Origin: Adiantum capillus-veneris
Lineage: Eukaryota; Streptophyta; Polypodiopsida; Polypodiales; Pteridaceae
DNA length: 64,000 nucleotides
Assembly (NCBI GenBank): GCA_014529385.2
Contig: CM043945.1
Span: 94,060,612-94,124,611, forward strand
Direction of reading: 5' to 3'
In this document: positions 22,514 through 33,950 of the stretch, one piece after another
Layout: each line of letters opens with the position of its first letter
How positions within the stretch are numbered: position 1 is the stretch's first letter
Made by a program: the position numbers and the translations under genes
The notes under the pieces: model-generated
The model's database searches: none
Told to the model about the DNA's origin: nothing
Seen by the model: the letters and a program-made list of their open reading frames with translations, nothing else

Positions 22514-23462
22514 TGTTGCAGGCTTGCCATAGCATAGGCAATCTCCCACAAATCTATCAATCCGGAGAGAGAGAGCATGACCCGGCTAGGGCTTGGAGGC
22601 ATCACACAAAGAATGTGCGAGAGCATCATTGGATGCAAAGATTGAGAAGATTCAAGAGCGTGCATCCTCCAATGCAAATAGAAATCATCCCAAATCAACT
22701 AATGCTAATCGCACATCAAGTATCACTTCAAGCAATCATCTAAACACATCAAGCAACGAACTGAAACACACTAATCTTGGAATCTCTCAAGCACAACTCT
22801 AATTACATGCATTGACGATTAAGCACACAAGATCGCATTCAAGTCAGCCACCCCAACCATGCCCATCATGGTGCCCGAATCAAGTCACACATAATCAAAT
22901 TAAGCTCAAGGCTTCTTAAACACACACACAAGCACACCATTAGAGGACAACTCTAATCCCTCAATCACGAGTACACCCACTCCGCTTAATCGAGAGAGTT
23001 AGATAAGGACTCCACTAATCGGAGAAGCTTAGCATAAGTAAGAGTTAGATTAGAGAAGATCAACACTTCAAAACAATGAAGGAAAGTAGATAAACATGAT
23101 TGAAAACATAATGAAGACTATATTAATTAAGAGAGGATTACACTAATTACATGTGATTAGCACTAGCCTTCTAAGCATGGGTATTAAGCTCAAAGGCTAG
23201 GCCATCAAGACCTCCTCTAGGGAGAGAGTTGTCAAAAGGACCACTCAAGAATGACCTCTCATTAAGCATAGGGCTCTTTTATAGTTTTGGGCCTCAAACC
23301 CTTCAACTATGGGATAAAGTGAGCTCTCTAGCCTAGACTCATACAACTTTGGAACTCCTAAATGAGCCCAAGCCCTATACAATGAGAAGTAAATATTGTG
23401 TACATCCATAACATATCCACAACTTGGTGCATAAATGGTGTAGCCATTAGCCGCTTCTAACA
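22514..23462 (-). repeat. 3' LTR of the coding-free element
   Basis: Collinear with 29221-30170 with only scattered substitutions. Termini on the minus strand are TGTTAGAAGC and ...GCCTGCAACA. Confidence 0.93.
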
Positions 23463-26400
23463 CTCCCCCCTTCCTAATTTGGCACACGTCCTCGTGTGCC
23501 GGTGAAGCAAGACACGGTGACATGGTAGAAAGCAAGTCCATGGAAGAAATGTTGAGCTTCAAAATATAAGAACAAGTAATGAGCATCAAAGGTCACCAAG
23601 ATTGAATATAACATGAAGCATAAATGAACAATCATGCAAAGTGATTTTTTGCTTCTAAAAGATGGGTCAATCATAGTAAAAAACTAGACAACATAAAGCA
23701 AAAAAATACTCAAACTATTGTGAAGATTAAACCACTTGAAATTTCAGTTTTATGCATGAAACACAAGCAATCAATTATGACCCTAGGCTAATGCAAGTTC
23801 ATAAACCTACTAGCCTAAAAACTATGTGAACAATCTTAATAAATCATTCAAGTCTATCATGTCTATGGGCTATAAAAAAGCTCCTAATCTATTAGTACAT
23901 TGTCAAAGCTTTTTGAAGCTCATGGAAGTTTTGATTTAGTCATTCATTGAAAAATTAAAGCACAATCACAAGGCTACCACCCCAAGGCAAGTCTAGGTGC
24001 GACTCTCAGCTCCTTGAACCCTCAAGAAAGTGTTCCAAAAGCCTACTAGCTTACCAAGGCGACGGCTAACCCCTATCAACCCAAGGCATCGGTTTAGGGC
24101 CTTGACCAAGCGAGCCAAGGTGATTCCCCTCGCCTACCAAGTGCCAATAAGGCGCTAGGCCTCTCTCAAACACAACATAACATAGAATTTTTATTTTCAT
24201 GTGCCTTAGTAGCATTTTTGCTACTTTTTTGGACACTTCTTTGCTTCATGGTTCATTTTTTAGCACATTTTTATTGCTTCCTTTATGAGATATTTATGGA
24301 AATTGGACTAAAAAAGATTGAAGCCTAATCATAGCCCTAGGTCGTGACAAAAATGAATGGAATATTACGACTATCACTAAGAATCTAGGACTAGCAAGAA
24401 ATGAACCTACATTAACCTAAGGTCAAGGCCAATTACCTATGATTTGCATTCATAAAACCTAATTTTTTTGTGAGTTAATTTTCACAAAGTAGGGTGTTGA
24501 AACTTTACGATGCCTAGCTTTCGAAAAGGAAAAAAACCATAGCTTTAGAAGCAAAATTTCACTTAAACCAAGCAATAGAATGGAGAGATGAACAAAGAGC
24601 CAAATCATGGAAGGATTACACCTATTCATGCTCTTTGAGCATCTGTGAGCAAGCATCCTTTGTGTAGAGAAGCCTCTTGATCTTTTTAGTTGCAAAAAGA
24701 AGCCTTTTGAAGCTAAGTGTAAACACAAGCTACAAAATCCAATTATTGAAAAGCCACACAAAAATCATTAATGAAAACCTAAAGCTAGGGTCTTGCATAC
24801 CCGAATTTGCCAAACGGAAAAAACCCAAGGGAAAAAAATGCCTTTGGTTATGCACATGATGCTCTAAAGTAGCAAATTTATGCATACACAACAATGATGA
24901 GAGAGGAAAAATGCTTCTACAAAAGAAAATTTTGTAATTTGTACAATCTCTCATGCATGATTCAAAAGTCGACTATTTTCTAGCTCAATGAAATATGGAA
25001 TTTAAAACAAGCCAACAGCTAAAACACAATGCAACTTTATAAAGTGAAGTGGCTCTTGAAAGCCAAATTTTACATTTTAAAGCTTTTCAAAAAGTTGGCT
25101 AACAACTAGCTCAATTGAAATTTTACATTTTTGAGTGCAATCTATGAGCTAGAGATGACTGCAACTTAATGAAATGAATGGCTCTTACTAGCCAAATTTG
25201 TACTTGAAAGCTCAAATGTTGGCTAAACACTAGCTCAAAATGAAAAATTTTCATTTTTAGACCAAGCTATGAGCTAGCATTACAACTTTAATCCACACAT
25301 TTGGAATGGATCTAATTAGCCAAATTTTGCAATACATTGCAATGATGACCCCTTCTTGGATCATTTGGAATCACACACCTGCCACACTCCTTCACAAAAA
25401 ACTCAAATCATTAGTGCTCTTTAGCTTTTGTACATCCAATACAAACACACTCTTGTCCATCAAAACAAGTGCAATTTTAATGCTTTTATATAATTTCTCA
25501 TTCAATTCAAGCATTAAAAATGCACAAGCAATGTTAAGTTTAAGCACCACTCATCATCCACAGTGTTACTCGCACATGAAGCTCACATGCATTTCAAATA
25601 GAGCTTTCCATTTTAGTGCAATTATAATTTCAATCAAGCCAAGCACTAATCCACACACGAGCTAAATTTTTAGTGTAAGTAAGGCAATCACAAAATCATG
25701 GCTTTACTCAATGCCCACACGTTGCTTACATACAAATACGACATACATAGAAAAGAGAGACAAAAAGCATATAAGGACATAATTTTCATCTTTGCAAAGG
25801 CAATTTGCCAGATTTTGTATCATCGAGTAACTGTTGCCCAAGAGCTCCATCATTTAGTGCATAAAAGCATTTGGCGTTCACAATATGCACTAAAGGAGTC
25901 ATAAGAATAGACAATTTAGTGCAATCTATGAAAAGAACCGCAATCCATGACATAATAGATGCACCAATATGTGCTCAATAGCAACTTTTTACATACGAAG
26001 CAAGAAGAGAGAGATAGAGTCAATGAATAATGCAGATGAGCATCTCACTCTCACACCAACTGTAGTACACAGAAATGAATCCTCAAATTTATCATGCGTG
26101 GTCATTCAAGGCTAGCATACATACTCTCTAGTACGATCGACTCCGACCAGTGCGTGATAATGGTGGACTTTACAATGTACATAGCCAAACATTGCGGCTT
26201 CCCCTCGCTCAATCAATAAAATCTCGTCGTCACTTCGATGAGGGTGTGTACCATCCCCTACCAGTCATTTGATTCATTTTTTCACTTTTTTTTTAATAAA
26301 GAATTTGGCTGCAGCTTTACGAGGTCTGGTGCCACGATGCCACTAGGTAAGGCGGTAGCAAGGTCTGTGGGAGCTGTGTATCATAAGTTTACGTGCTCGC

Positions 26401-29220
26401 TAAGATATCCTAAGATATGATGATTTGCGTGGAGACACCAGCCAGTAGGTGAGAGTGTTACAGGGTGCATCAAATGAGGCTAATGGGCGTGCCGCCACGT
26501 GAGCTCAGGTGGAGCCGGTGAGCCAAAGCAGCAAAGTGAATGCATGAATTTAGGCTCGCCATTCAGGCGTGCCAGTAGTTGTGTGTGAGTGTTTGTGATG
26601 GCCTGCACTGCAGAGGTAAGCGGTCCGTGGTGGAGGCAGTGGAAGGGATGATGATGCGCCAAAACGGCTTTGAGCAGATTGTGTGGGGTCGGCCCTGGTT
26701 CAGCAGCATCTTGTGATGTGCGTGTGTATTTGCCAAAAATGGCGGCCCGGTCGAGCGTGGCAGGGTCTGATGAGAGACAGGGTCATGCTCATAGGTCAGG
26801 GCTGGTTGAAAACAGGTGTGTGAGTAGGTGTTGTGAGCCGAGGCTGGACCCGAAAAAAGTGGTGTGTGTGTGCGTGAGTTGTACTCTGACCAGCGCTTTG
26901 AAAGCGGCAGAGCAGTACATGCGTGTGGGGTCCAAAGACCAGGGGAAGCGGTGCAAGTGGAGAAGAGAGAGAGAGAGCTTGGGTGGGCCAGTAGAATCGA
27001 GCACAAGACGGCAGCCCTAATAGCAGCGAAAACAACCCGTTTGGTGTGTTTTTTTGAATAAGCCAAGACTGGCAGCCGGGTGGGGTCACTCCGAGTCAGC
27101 AGCGCCTCAGAAAGTGTGTTTGTGTGTGTGTGTGTGTGTTTGTACTGTGAGCCTTAATCAGCAGCGCGTGTGTGTGGCGATAATGCCAAACCGGCTCAGG
27201 CCAATTTGGGACAAGCATTTGGCGAGCCAGTAGGCGGGAGTGGGCTGCCAGCGAGGAAGCCAAAAAAGGCTAGCTTGGTGGGCCTTAAATTTTCCTTTTC
27301 AAATTTTGGTTGGGGCTTGATCCCATGGTCAACAACATGTAAAGCCCTTCGACAGAGAAGTGAGGTCGAGCCTGAGAAAATGGTGTCACTGCTTGTACGA
27401 CTTAAAATCTTTTTCACAAAAATGATATTTGGACATGCAATTTAAGTCACACAATTTTTTGTTTTTATTTTTAAAGTGAATTACCACATCCGCTTAATAA
27501 TTGGTTTTCTTCACGTTCAAATGGACGCCGATTGTAATTAAAAATCCAGGAGAACACTCTTTTGGCATCCAAACCTTCTCATTGGCAATTTGGGCATGCA
27601 TATTAATCCATTTTCAATCGGTATTGCTTCAAATTCAAGAGCAAAAATTCCATTTTCAATGCACTTTTTACTAAATTGGGCAATGCTCATAAGCAAATCA
27701 ATTAAGGTTGTCATCTCATTTCACTACCAGACCAACCATTGCAACTTAAGTTGCTCTTATCCGCAGATATCGACATTTAGACAAACCCAATTGGCACAAA
27801 ACATTGGTCAATTTAAGCCGGTTTTTAATCATTGCAAATTTAATTTCTCATATCGAATAGCCTTAATCGCTCAATCCGATTTATATTTGTCATTCATACG
27901 TGACTGTGGAAAACTAAAAGTACACCATATTTAATCAATTTAGCACATGTGGTAGTGGTATTACACCTCAATCATCCCCAATTACGCACAAATTGAGTCA
28001 TTCATATCAAAATCCCAAATTGATCAATTATGTACACACCAATCTTTAGATCTAATAATCATCATAATTGGTACTTGCTACCAATTATTCATCCCCAATT
28101 CAGGCATAATTGGCCATTAATTAGGCGCACACACCTAAATTTAGGCCGTCAATTTGTGCAAAAATTTCATTAAACACTCATTGCATTTCATCAATTGCAC
28201 ACTTGATCACACATACATCAGTATATACATGCTAAATTAACTCAATTTTAATCAAAAATTGATCCAATTTTAACTCAATTTAGCATTGCACACACACAAA
28301 AATTAGGTGCACAAATCCAATTGTTTTGCTTAATTAGCAACGAAATTAGGCCAATTCCTAATGCTTGCACACACATTTCTTGCCAAATCATCAATCTACA
28401 AGCATTTAGGTGTTCAATTTGACCATAAATCTTCTCATCAAAGTTATTTAAAATGGGCACACACATTCAAATCTTGCCCAAATTTTGGCAATTAGGCCTA
28501 CTCCATGACCGGAATAGCCTCACATACGCATCAATTTAGTGATTTTCACACACAATTTATGCAAACCATTCCTCAAGCATCTAGGCATCCAATTTCATCA
28601 AATTAGGCATAAATTCCATCAATTAGGCACACACACCTAATTTTAGCAATGATTTAGCAACTCAATGGGATCAACTTAATCAATCAAAAATTAAGCGGAG
28701 TAGGTCATGACCATCCACTTACAATTGATTGCATCCAAGCTAATCCTTGCTCCACGCGACGATTCCATCATGCACACACATGTGTGCAACTCCGATTCGG
28801 TCCAAAATTGATCAAAAATTTGACCAAAATCAACACTCAATCACATGATTAGGCATAGATTAGAACAATTAAGAGTGATGATCCTCCTCAATTAAGGGGA
28901 TTTAATATACATTCCAAATCAAAATTAGTGGTTAGGTTAGCACAATTAGCATGAAATTAGCATGGAATTAGTACAATTAGCACAGAATTAGCATGAATGG
29001 GATGCAAAATTAGTGAAGGTTAGTGAAAAATTAGCAAAATCAAAAGAGAATTTAGGGGTTTTTGGGGTGAAATGACTCTATACACATCTAATTAAACCTA
29101 ATTACACTACACACAAATCAAATCCTACTTAATTACAAGAAATCGATAATCAAATCACTCTTATCTTTTGCAACCTCAACTCCACTAGCGTAGGCAACCC
29201 GTCCCCGGCAACGGCGCCAA
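23463..29220 (-). other. Interior of the coding-free LTR element
   Basis: Long non-coding interior. 24.9-25.3 kb repeats GCTAGCTCA/AAATTTTACA words; 27.9-29.05 kb is dominated by AATTAGGCAC/CACACA words. 26330-27260 is clearly more GC-rich and contains overlapping open frames of 71-167 codons on both strands with no recognised domain, and (GT)n at 27116-27140. Nothing supports a functional protein. Confidence 0.7.
29202..29219 (-). promoter_or_regulatory. Primer-binding site, tRNA-Asp type
   Basis: Minus-strand TGGCGCCGTTGCCGGGGA, one base inside the 5' LTR. Standard sequence for priming minus-strand DNA synthesis in many plant Ty3 elements. Confidence 0.9.
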
Positions 29221-30170
29221 TGTTGGAGGCTCGCCATAGCATAGGCAATCTCCCACAAATCTATCAATCCGGAGAGAGAGAGCATGACCCGGCTAGGGCT
29301 TGGAGGCATCACACAAAGAATGTGCGAGAGCGTCATCGGATGCAAAGATTGAGAGGATTCAAGAGCGCGCATCCTCCAATGCAAATAGAAATCATCCCAA
29401 ATCAACTAATGCTAATCGCACATCAAGTATCACTTCAAGCAATCATCTAAACACATCAAGCAACGAAGTGAAAACACACTAATCTTGGAATCTCTCAAGC
29501 ACAACTCTAATTACATGCATTGACGATTAAGCACACAAGATCGCATTCAAGTCGTCCACCCCAACCATGCCCATCATGGTGTCCGAATCAAGTCACACAT
29601 AATCAAATTAAGCTCAAGGCTTCTTAAACACACACACAAGCACACCATTAGAGGACAACTCTAATCCCTCAATCACGAGTACACCCACTCCGCTTAATCG
29701 AGAGAGTTAGATAAGGACTCCACTAATCGGAGAAGCTTAGCATAAGTAAGAGTTAGATTAGAGAAGATCAACACTTCAAAACAATGAAGGAAAGTAGATA
29801 AACATGATTGACAACATAATGAAAACTAGATTAATTAAGAGAGGATTACACTAATTACATGTGATTAGCACTAGCCTTCTAAGCATGGGCATTAAGCTCA
29901 AAGGCTAGGCCTTCAAGACCTCCTCTAGGGAGAGAGTTGTCAAAAGGACCACTCAAGAATGACCTCTCATTAAGCATAGGGCTCTTTTATAGTTTTGGGC
30001 CTCAAACCCTTCAACTATGGGATAAAGTGAGCTCTCTAGCCTAGACTCATACAACTTTGGAACTCCTAAATGAGCCCAAGCCCTATACAATGAGAAGTAA
30101 ATATTGTGTACATCAATAACATATCCACAACTTGGTGCATAAATGGTGTAGCCATTAGAGGCTTCTAACA
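29221..30170 (-). repeat. 5' LTR of the coding-free element
   Basis: Partner of 22514-23462, followed by the primer site at 29202-29219 in the direction of transcription. Confidence 0.93.
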
Positions 30171-31038
30171 GCACTGGACCGAGATCACTCAGCTCATCAG
30201 ACAGGACTTGATTGAGTTAGACAATAGGAGGACATGGATACAGCCGATGTGTGTGCTTGACACAAAGATGGCTTTCTACAGAGAGCATCTCCTTGATCTT
30301 GCAAAGGATGGTTTTGTGATCAGATCCGCCTACATGGACACTCATCTATCCCACGGATTATAATGTGCTACTAGACAAATGCACACATTGTCACATTAAT
30401 TGGAGATTGAGACTGGTAGATTTAGAGGAGTAATGGCGGAGGCCAAGATCTGTCAACTATGCCATATAGATCCAGAGATAGAGTTACATCACATCTATCA
30501 CTGCCCAGTCTACTATGAGATATGAGGCAGTTTCCACTACCTATTTAGAGAGGGTTTTGGACCATTGGCCAAAGTTATGAGATATCAAGATCAAAGATTC
30601 CTTGGGCTATTTTTATTCAAGCTGTACAAACACAACAAGAACCTCTTGAGGAGACCAGACAATAGGAGACACTCACAGAGGGAGATCACTAATTTTTCAG
30701 ACTACATGCACGACATTTAGATGAGCAGGAATCATACTAGACTTTAGAGTCCACCTGTACCAGAGGTGCACTCACTGACAGAGCCACTGAGGGAGATTGA
30801 GACACCCACAATTGTGAGGGTCATCAAGACATTGATGGAAGTTACATCAAAGGGTTCAAACTATTATGGCCAGACATGGGAGATGCTCAGTCACAGTACT
30901 CATTGAGGAGGACATTGATGAGCTTCGCCAAAGACCAATGTTGGATATCATAAGACATGGGAGATGCCCACTAAGAGTACTCAATGAGGAGGATGTTGAT
31001 GAGCTCTACCAAAGATTGATGGTGGATTTCATTAGATA
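30171..31038 (+). pseudogene. 3' end of a non-LTR (LINE) reverse transcriptase, zinc-binding C-terminal domain
   Basis: A single frame through about 30700 reads LEIETGRFRGVMAEAKICQL and then CHIDPEIELHHIYHCPVYYE (30400-30510). This is the basic patch plus C-x2-C...H-x3-H...C pattern at the C-terminus of many LINE reverse transcriptases. Stops (TGA after YYEI, TAG twice near 30720-30745) interrupt it. After a frameshift the last 55 codons (30872-31038) form two tandem 27-residue repeats (RHGRC...VL.EED.DEL.QR) ending in TAG. Catalytic RT and endonuclease domains are absent. The LARD was inserted at its left edge, so upstream LINE sequence might be expected left of 22514, but none was recognised there. 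Confidence 0.65.
30874..31035 (+). repeat. 81-bp tandem duplication in the LINE tail
   Basis: Two copies starting at 30874 and 30955. The period of 81 keeps frame and gives a 27-residue protein repeat. Confidence 0.85.
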
Positions 31039-31274
31039 GGATCTTGATCCAAGCATCTCAGCCTTTCATCTCATTTCATTTCATCCCATTCTTTTTTGTT
31101 CCATTTCACTTTAGCTCAGTTCAGTTTCAATTTTTACTTCTTTCAATTTATCTCTTTTGTTTTCTTTTGTCAGTTTTTTACACAGACATAGTATCATATT
31201 CACAATTTGCAAACTCTTTTGTCTCATGGGTCAATTTGGCCTTTTAAAGATGTTAATATATCATTTCATTTCAT

Positions 31275-31279
<5 letters not shown>

Positions 31280-31342
<63 letters not shown>
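31280..31342 (+). repeat. (CT)n microsatellite
   Basis: About 31 CT units preceded by TTTCATTTCATTTCA and followed by CCCCTTGGTCTTG, a junction shared in part with the LTR at 63.55 kb. Confidence 0.9.
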
Positions 31343-31345
<3 letters not shown>

Positions 31346-31725
31346 CTTGGTCTTGTCAACTTTGACAACGTCAAGGTCCAAAAAGTTTGGATGAATTCTA
31401 TGAAAGCTATGCCATTTTGTTTCAATCATCTAGTTTTTGTTAATGTTAATTTCAAATCATCTTTTTCTATATCTAAATGAAGTCAATGTTTGATGCATGC
31501 ATGCTATATATCAATAGATAGCATTTGAAGAGTAGATTCTAGATATCCAAACTCATTCTCTGTATCCAACCTTTGACAAATTTGGATTTGATTTGCAAAA
31601 AGTTTATTGATCCCCACTTTTTGAAAGCTATGCAACATCAAAAATTTCTTACAAGGCCAAAAAATGAGCTGAAAATTTCCCTAATGAGTAGTGCACAGTA
31701 GTGGTCTAAGGGATAAGTTCACCTT
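31343..31725 (+). repeat. Dispersed repeat, inverted copy of 63180-63590
   Basis: The reverse complement of 63180-63590 matches over most of its length (TTTTTGTTAA(C/T), ATGCATGCATG, GAGTAGATTCTA, CCAAATTTGGATTTGATTTG..., GGCC.AAAAATGAGCT). GCTATATATCAATAGATAG at about 31503 is also close to a string in the foldback element at 55.44-55.87 kb. Confidence 0.8.
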
Positions 31726-31864
31726 GGGTTGTCTATGAGATGTGTACCTCAACAAGTGATCACTGGGTTACCAATTCCTATTTTCCTATGTCATTGGGAG
31801 GCATCAAATTAAGTGCTAAGAAAGATGGAGGGAGACATTGCTCAATTCAAAATACAAATGTAAA

Positions 31865-32000
31865 TTTCTCTTTCGTGTACCGATGCGTATATCTACGCTT
31901 ATACCAATGCATATATCAACATCGACATTGATGCATATACTGATGCCCATATCGATGAAGCCTTTACCACGCCTATATTGACTCGTATATTGTTTCCCAT
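31865..32000 (+). repeat. Degenerate short tandem repeat (GATGCATATATC type)
   Basis: Units of about 12-24 bases resembling GATGCATATATCGAC or its variants. Similar words occur at 38440-38670, so the two may be halves of one array separated by the region that includes the copia insertion. Confidence 0.6.
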
Positions 32001-32344
32001 GCAAATGAAAGTATCAATGGCCTGCTATTTTACAGTACTCAAGAGCTCATTTGTTGCATTTTTTCTCTTCTCCACACTACCTCCATAGCTCCTCCCACCT
32101 TGCAGAACTTCATGGAGTTGCCTCTTCTGAACTTTGATCTATGCTTCCACACATTTCTACACAAAGAACGTACATATTTTTGTTGTGTGGGCAATAAAAT
32201 GATTATGCATTGTTTTTGTAGATATTTGCTTGATCCTTCGTACTCCTTGCACACTCGCATTCTTTAAATGTGAGTGCTCTTTCTTTTTCTTTCATACATA
32301 CATAAACATACACATACACAGTAATTATGCAAATATGCATAACC

Positions 32345-32398
32345 ACACACATAATAACACACATGCACAACTACACACACACACACACACACACAATC
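32345..32398 (+). repeat. CA-rich microsatellite
   Basis: ACACAC-rich run interspersed with ATGCACAAC, ending in a pure (AC)n at about 32372-32393. Confidence 0.85.
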
Positions 32399-32458
32399 AC
32401 TCTTTATGGTTACGATAATGACAATGTTTATAGTTCTAACAAAACATTTAGTGCTATG

Positions 32459-32686
32459 TGTTACCATATACATGTGGTAGTGATGTGTGTGAACACACTA
32501 GGACCGCCAGGGCATTTTTTTCCCTCTTTAGGAGGTTATTTCCCCCGTGCATTGTATATATGCCCATCACTCTTGGGCTATCTATCTTTCCATTGCATAC
32601 TAAGTAGCACACTCTCTATTGTGTGCCTTGAGCTTCCTTCATCTTCTCCAAACTGTGTGTATTTCTCTGAAACCCTAATTCCAACA
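32459..32686 (+). repeat. 5' LTR of the copia element
   Basis: 228 bp, TG...CA ends, with a TATA-like GTATATATG at about 32554. Confidence 0.95.
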
Positions 32687-32688
32687 AT

Positions 32689-32700
32689 TGGTATCAGAGC
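32689..32700 (+). promoter_or_regulatory. Primer-binding site, initiator tRNA-Met type
   Basis: TGGTATCAGAGC two bases after the 5' LTR, the usual site in plant copia elements. Confidence 0.93.
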
Positions 32701-33048
32701 AGGTTACGTCCTCCCGGGCTTAGTCACCAGCTGCTTCAGCACACGCCTGCTCACTTTCTTCGATTTCAGTGAGCTTTGGCAAGCCTTCGTAGGTCGATAA
32801 AAATTTCAAGAGAGCTCGTAGAGGTCAGTCTGCTCAGATTTCTGGTTTGGGCTCATTTCGGCCTCCGTTTCCACTACAGCCAGGCCTGCACAGGCAATTT
32901 CATCATTTTGTGCAGAATTTTTATCAGTGTCAATTTCTGCGTAACAGGTGCCTTACAGTCTTCTACGGTTTGTGCTATATAGCACGTGTTGTTCCCACTC
33001 TGTTTCTCCTATTTTTGGGTAGTTTTCACATCAGGTGCAGCATTTACC

Positions 33049-33950
33049 ATGGCTGACAACAACATAGATGTCTTCAAGATGTTTGCTGCTGAGGACAGGT
33101 TGGATGGGGACAATTACCCTATGTGGGCTTATATGATGCAACACATTCTTGTGTCAAAGTCCGTCTGGACTATTGTGCAGGGCATTGATGTACGTCCTAG
33201 TTCTGAGGATGTAAGCGATGTTGAGGATGTTGCAGGTCTTGCTGCAAGGATTACTGCTATTAGAGTTGTTTTGCCTACGGTAGAACAAGCTCGTTGGGAT
33301 GTAAAGGATGCGCATGCTCATGCATTGATTGCATTTTCTGTGAAGCACACCATTGTTCCTCACATTCGTTCAACAAAATCTGCAAAACAGGCTTGGGATA
33401 TTCTAGCAGGTCTTTATGCAAGCCGCAATGATGCTAAAATTGCTTTACTGCGTAAAGAGCTCGAGTCGAAGATTATGCATGAGGAAGATGATATCGGCAG
33501 TTTCCTTGCTAGTGTCAAGGATATCAATGAGCAAATTATTTTTGCAGGGGTGAAGTCATTTCAAACAGTTCCCTTGTGAAGATTGTTCTTGATGCCTTAC
33601 CAGATTCTTACCAGACTTTTGCTAGTACTTGGAGACTTATGACCCAAGGAAATCCAGAAGTCGTCAAGTTTGATGCATTATGCACATTGCTATTGCAAGG
33701 GTCACTTTCCAAAAAAAACAGGACTAGACATCATGCACTTGAACAGGCTTTTATTTCTTCTTAGAGAAAGGGTGGTAGCAGCAATGCAACCACTTCTTAT
33801 GGTTCTGCTACGAGTGGCAAAACTTCTTTTCCTAATGCTTATGCTGGCAGCACTTCATCTAGCAATTCTGATGATAAGGGCAAAAAGAATATGTGTTGCC
33901 ATTATTGTAAAGCTAATGATCACTTGATCAAGCAGTGTCCTAGGTTGAAG
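33049..33950 (+). pseudogene. Copia gag with zinc knuckle
   Basis: ATG at 33049 starts MADNNIDVFKMF. Gag-domain signatures DGDNYPMWAYMMQHIL, SAKQAWDILAGLY and ALLRKELESKIM are clear. A small insertion near 33549 shifts frame; the protein resumes as LVKIVLDALPDSYQTF (33570-33620). A TAG at 33762-33764 separates this from a Ser/Gly-rich linker and the zinc knuckle CCHYCKANDHLIKQC (33891-33935). Gag forms the particle that packages element RNA. Confidence 0.88.

Larger units (their letters stand above)
22514..30170 (-). mobile_element. Coding-free LTR retrotransposon (LARD type), 7.66 kb
   Basis: Near-identical LTRs of 949 and 950 bp (22514-23462 and 29221-30170) bound a 5.76-kb interior. On the minus strand the 5' LTR ends ...CTCCAACA and, after one base, the primer site TGGCGCCGTTGCCGGGGA (29202-29219) matches the tRNA-Asp type used by many plant Ty3 elements. 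A purine tract (AGGAAGGGGGGAG, 23463-23475) precedes the 3' LTR. Target duplication: ACACT at 22509-22513 and GCACT at 30171-30175, one mismatch. No gag, RT or integrase motif was found in the interior on either strand, so it depended on other elements. The high LTR identity suggests it is among the youngest insertions here. Confidence 0.92.

Noticed and set aside
26563-27089. 167-codon and shorter minus-strand frames in the GC-rich island
   Set aside because: Overlap other open frames on both strands, which is expected from GC-rich sequence with few stops; no motif.
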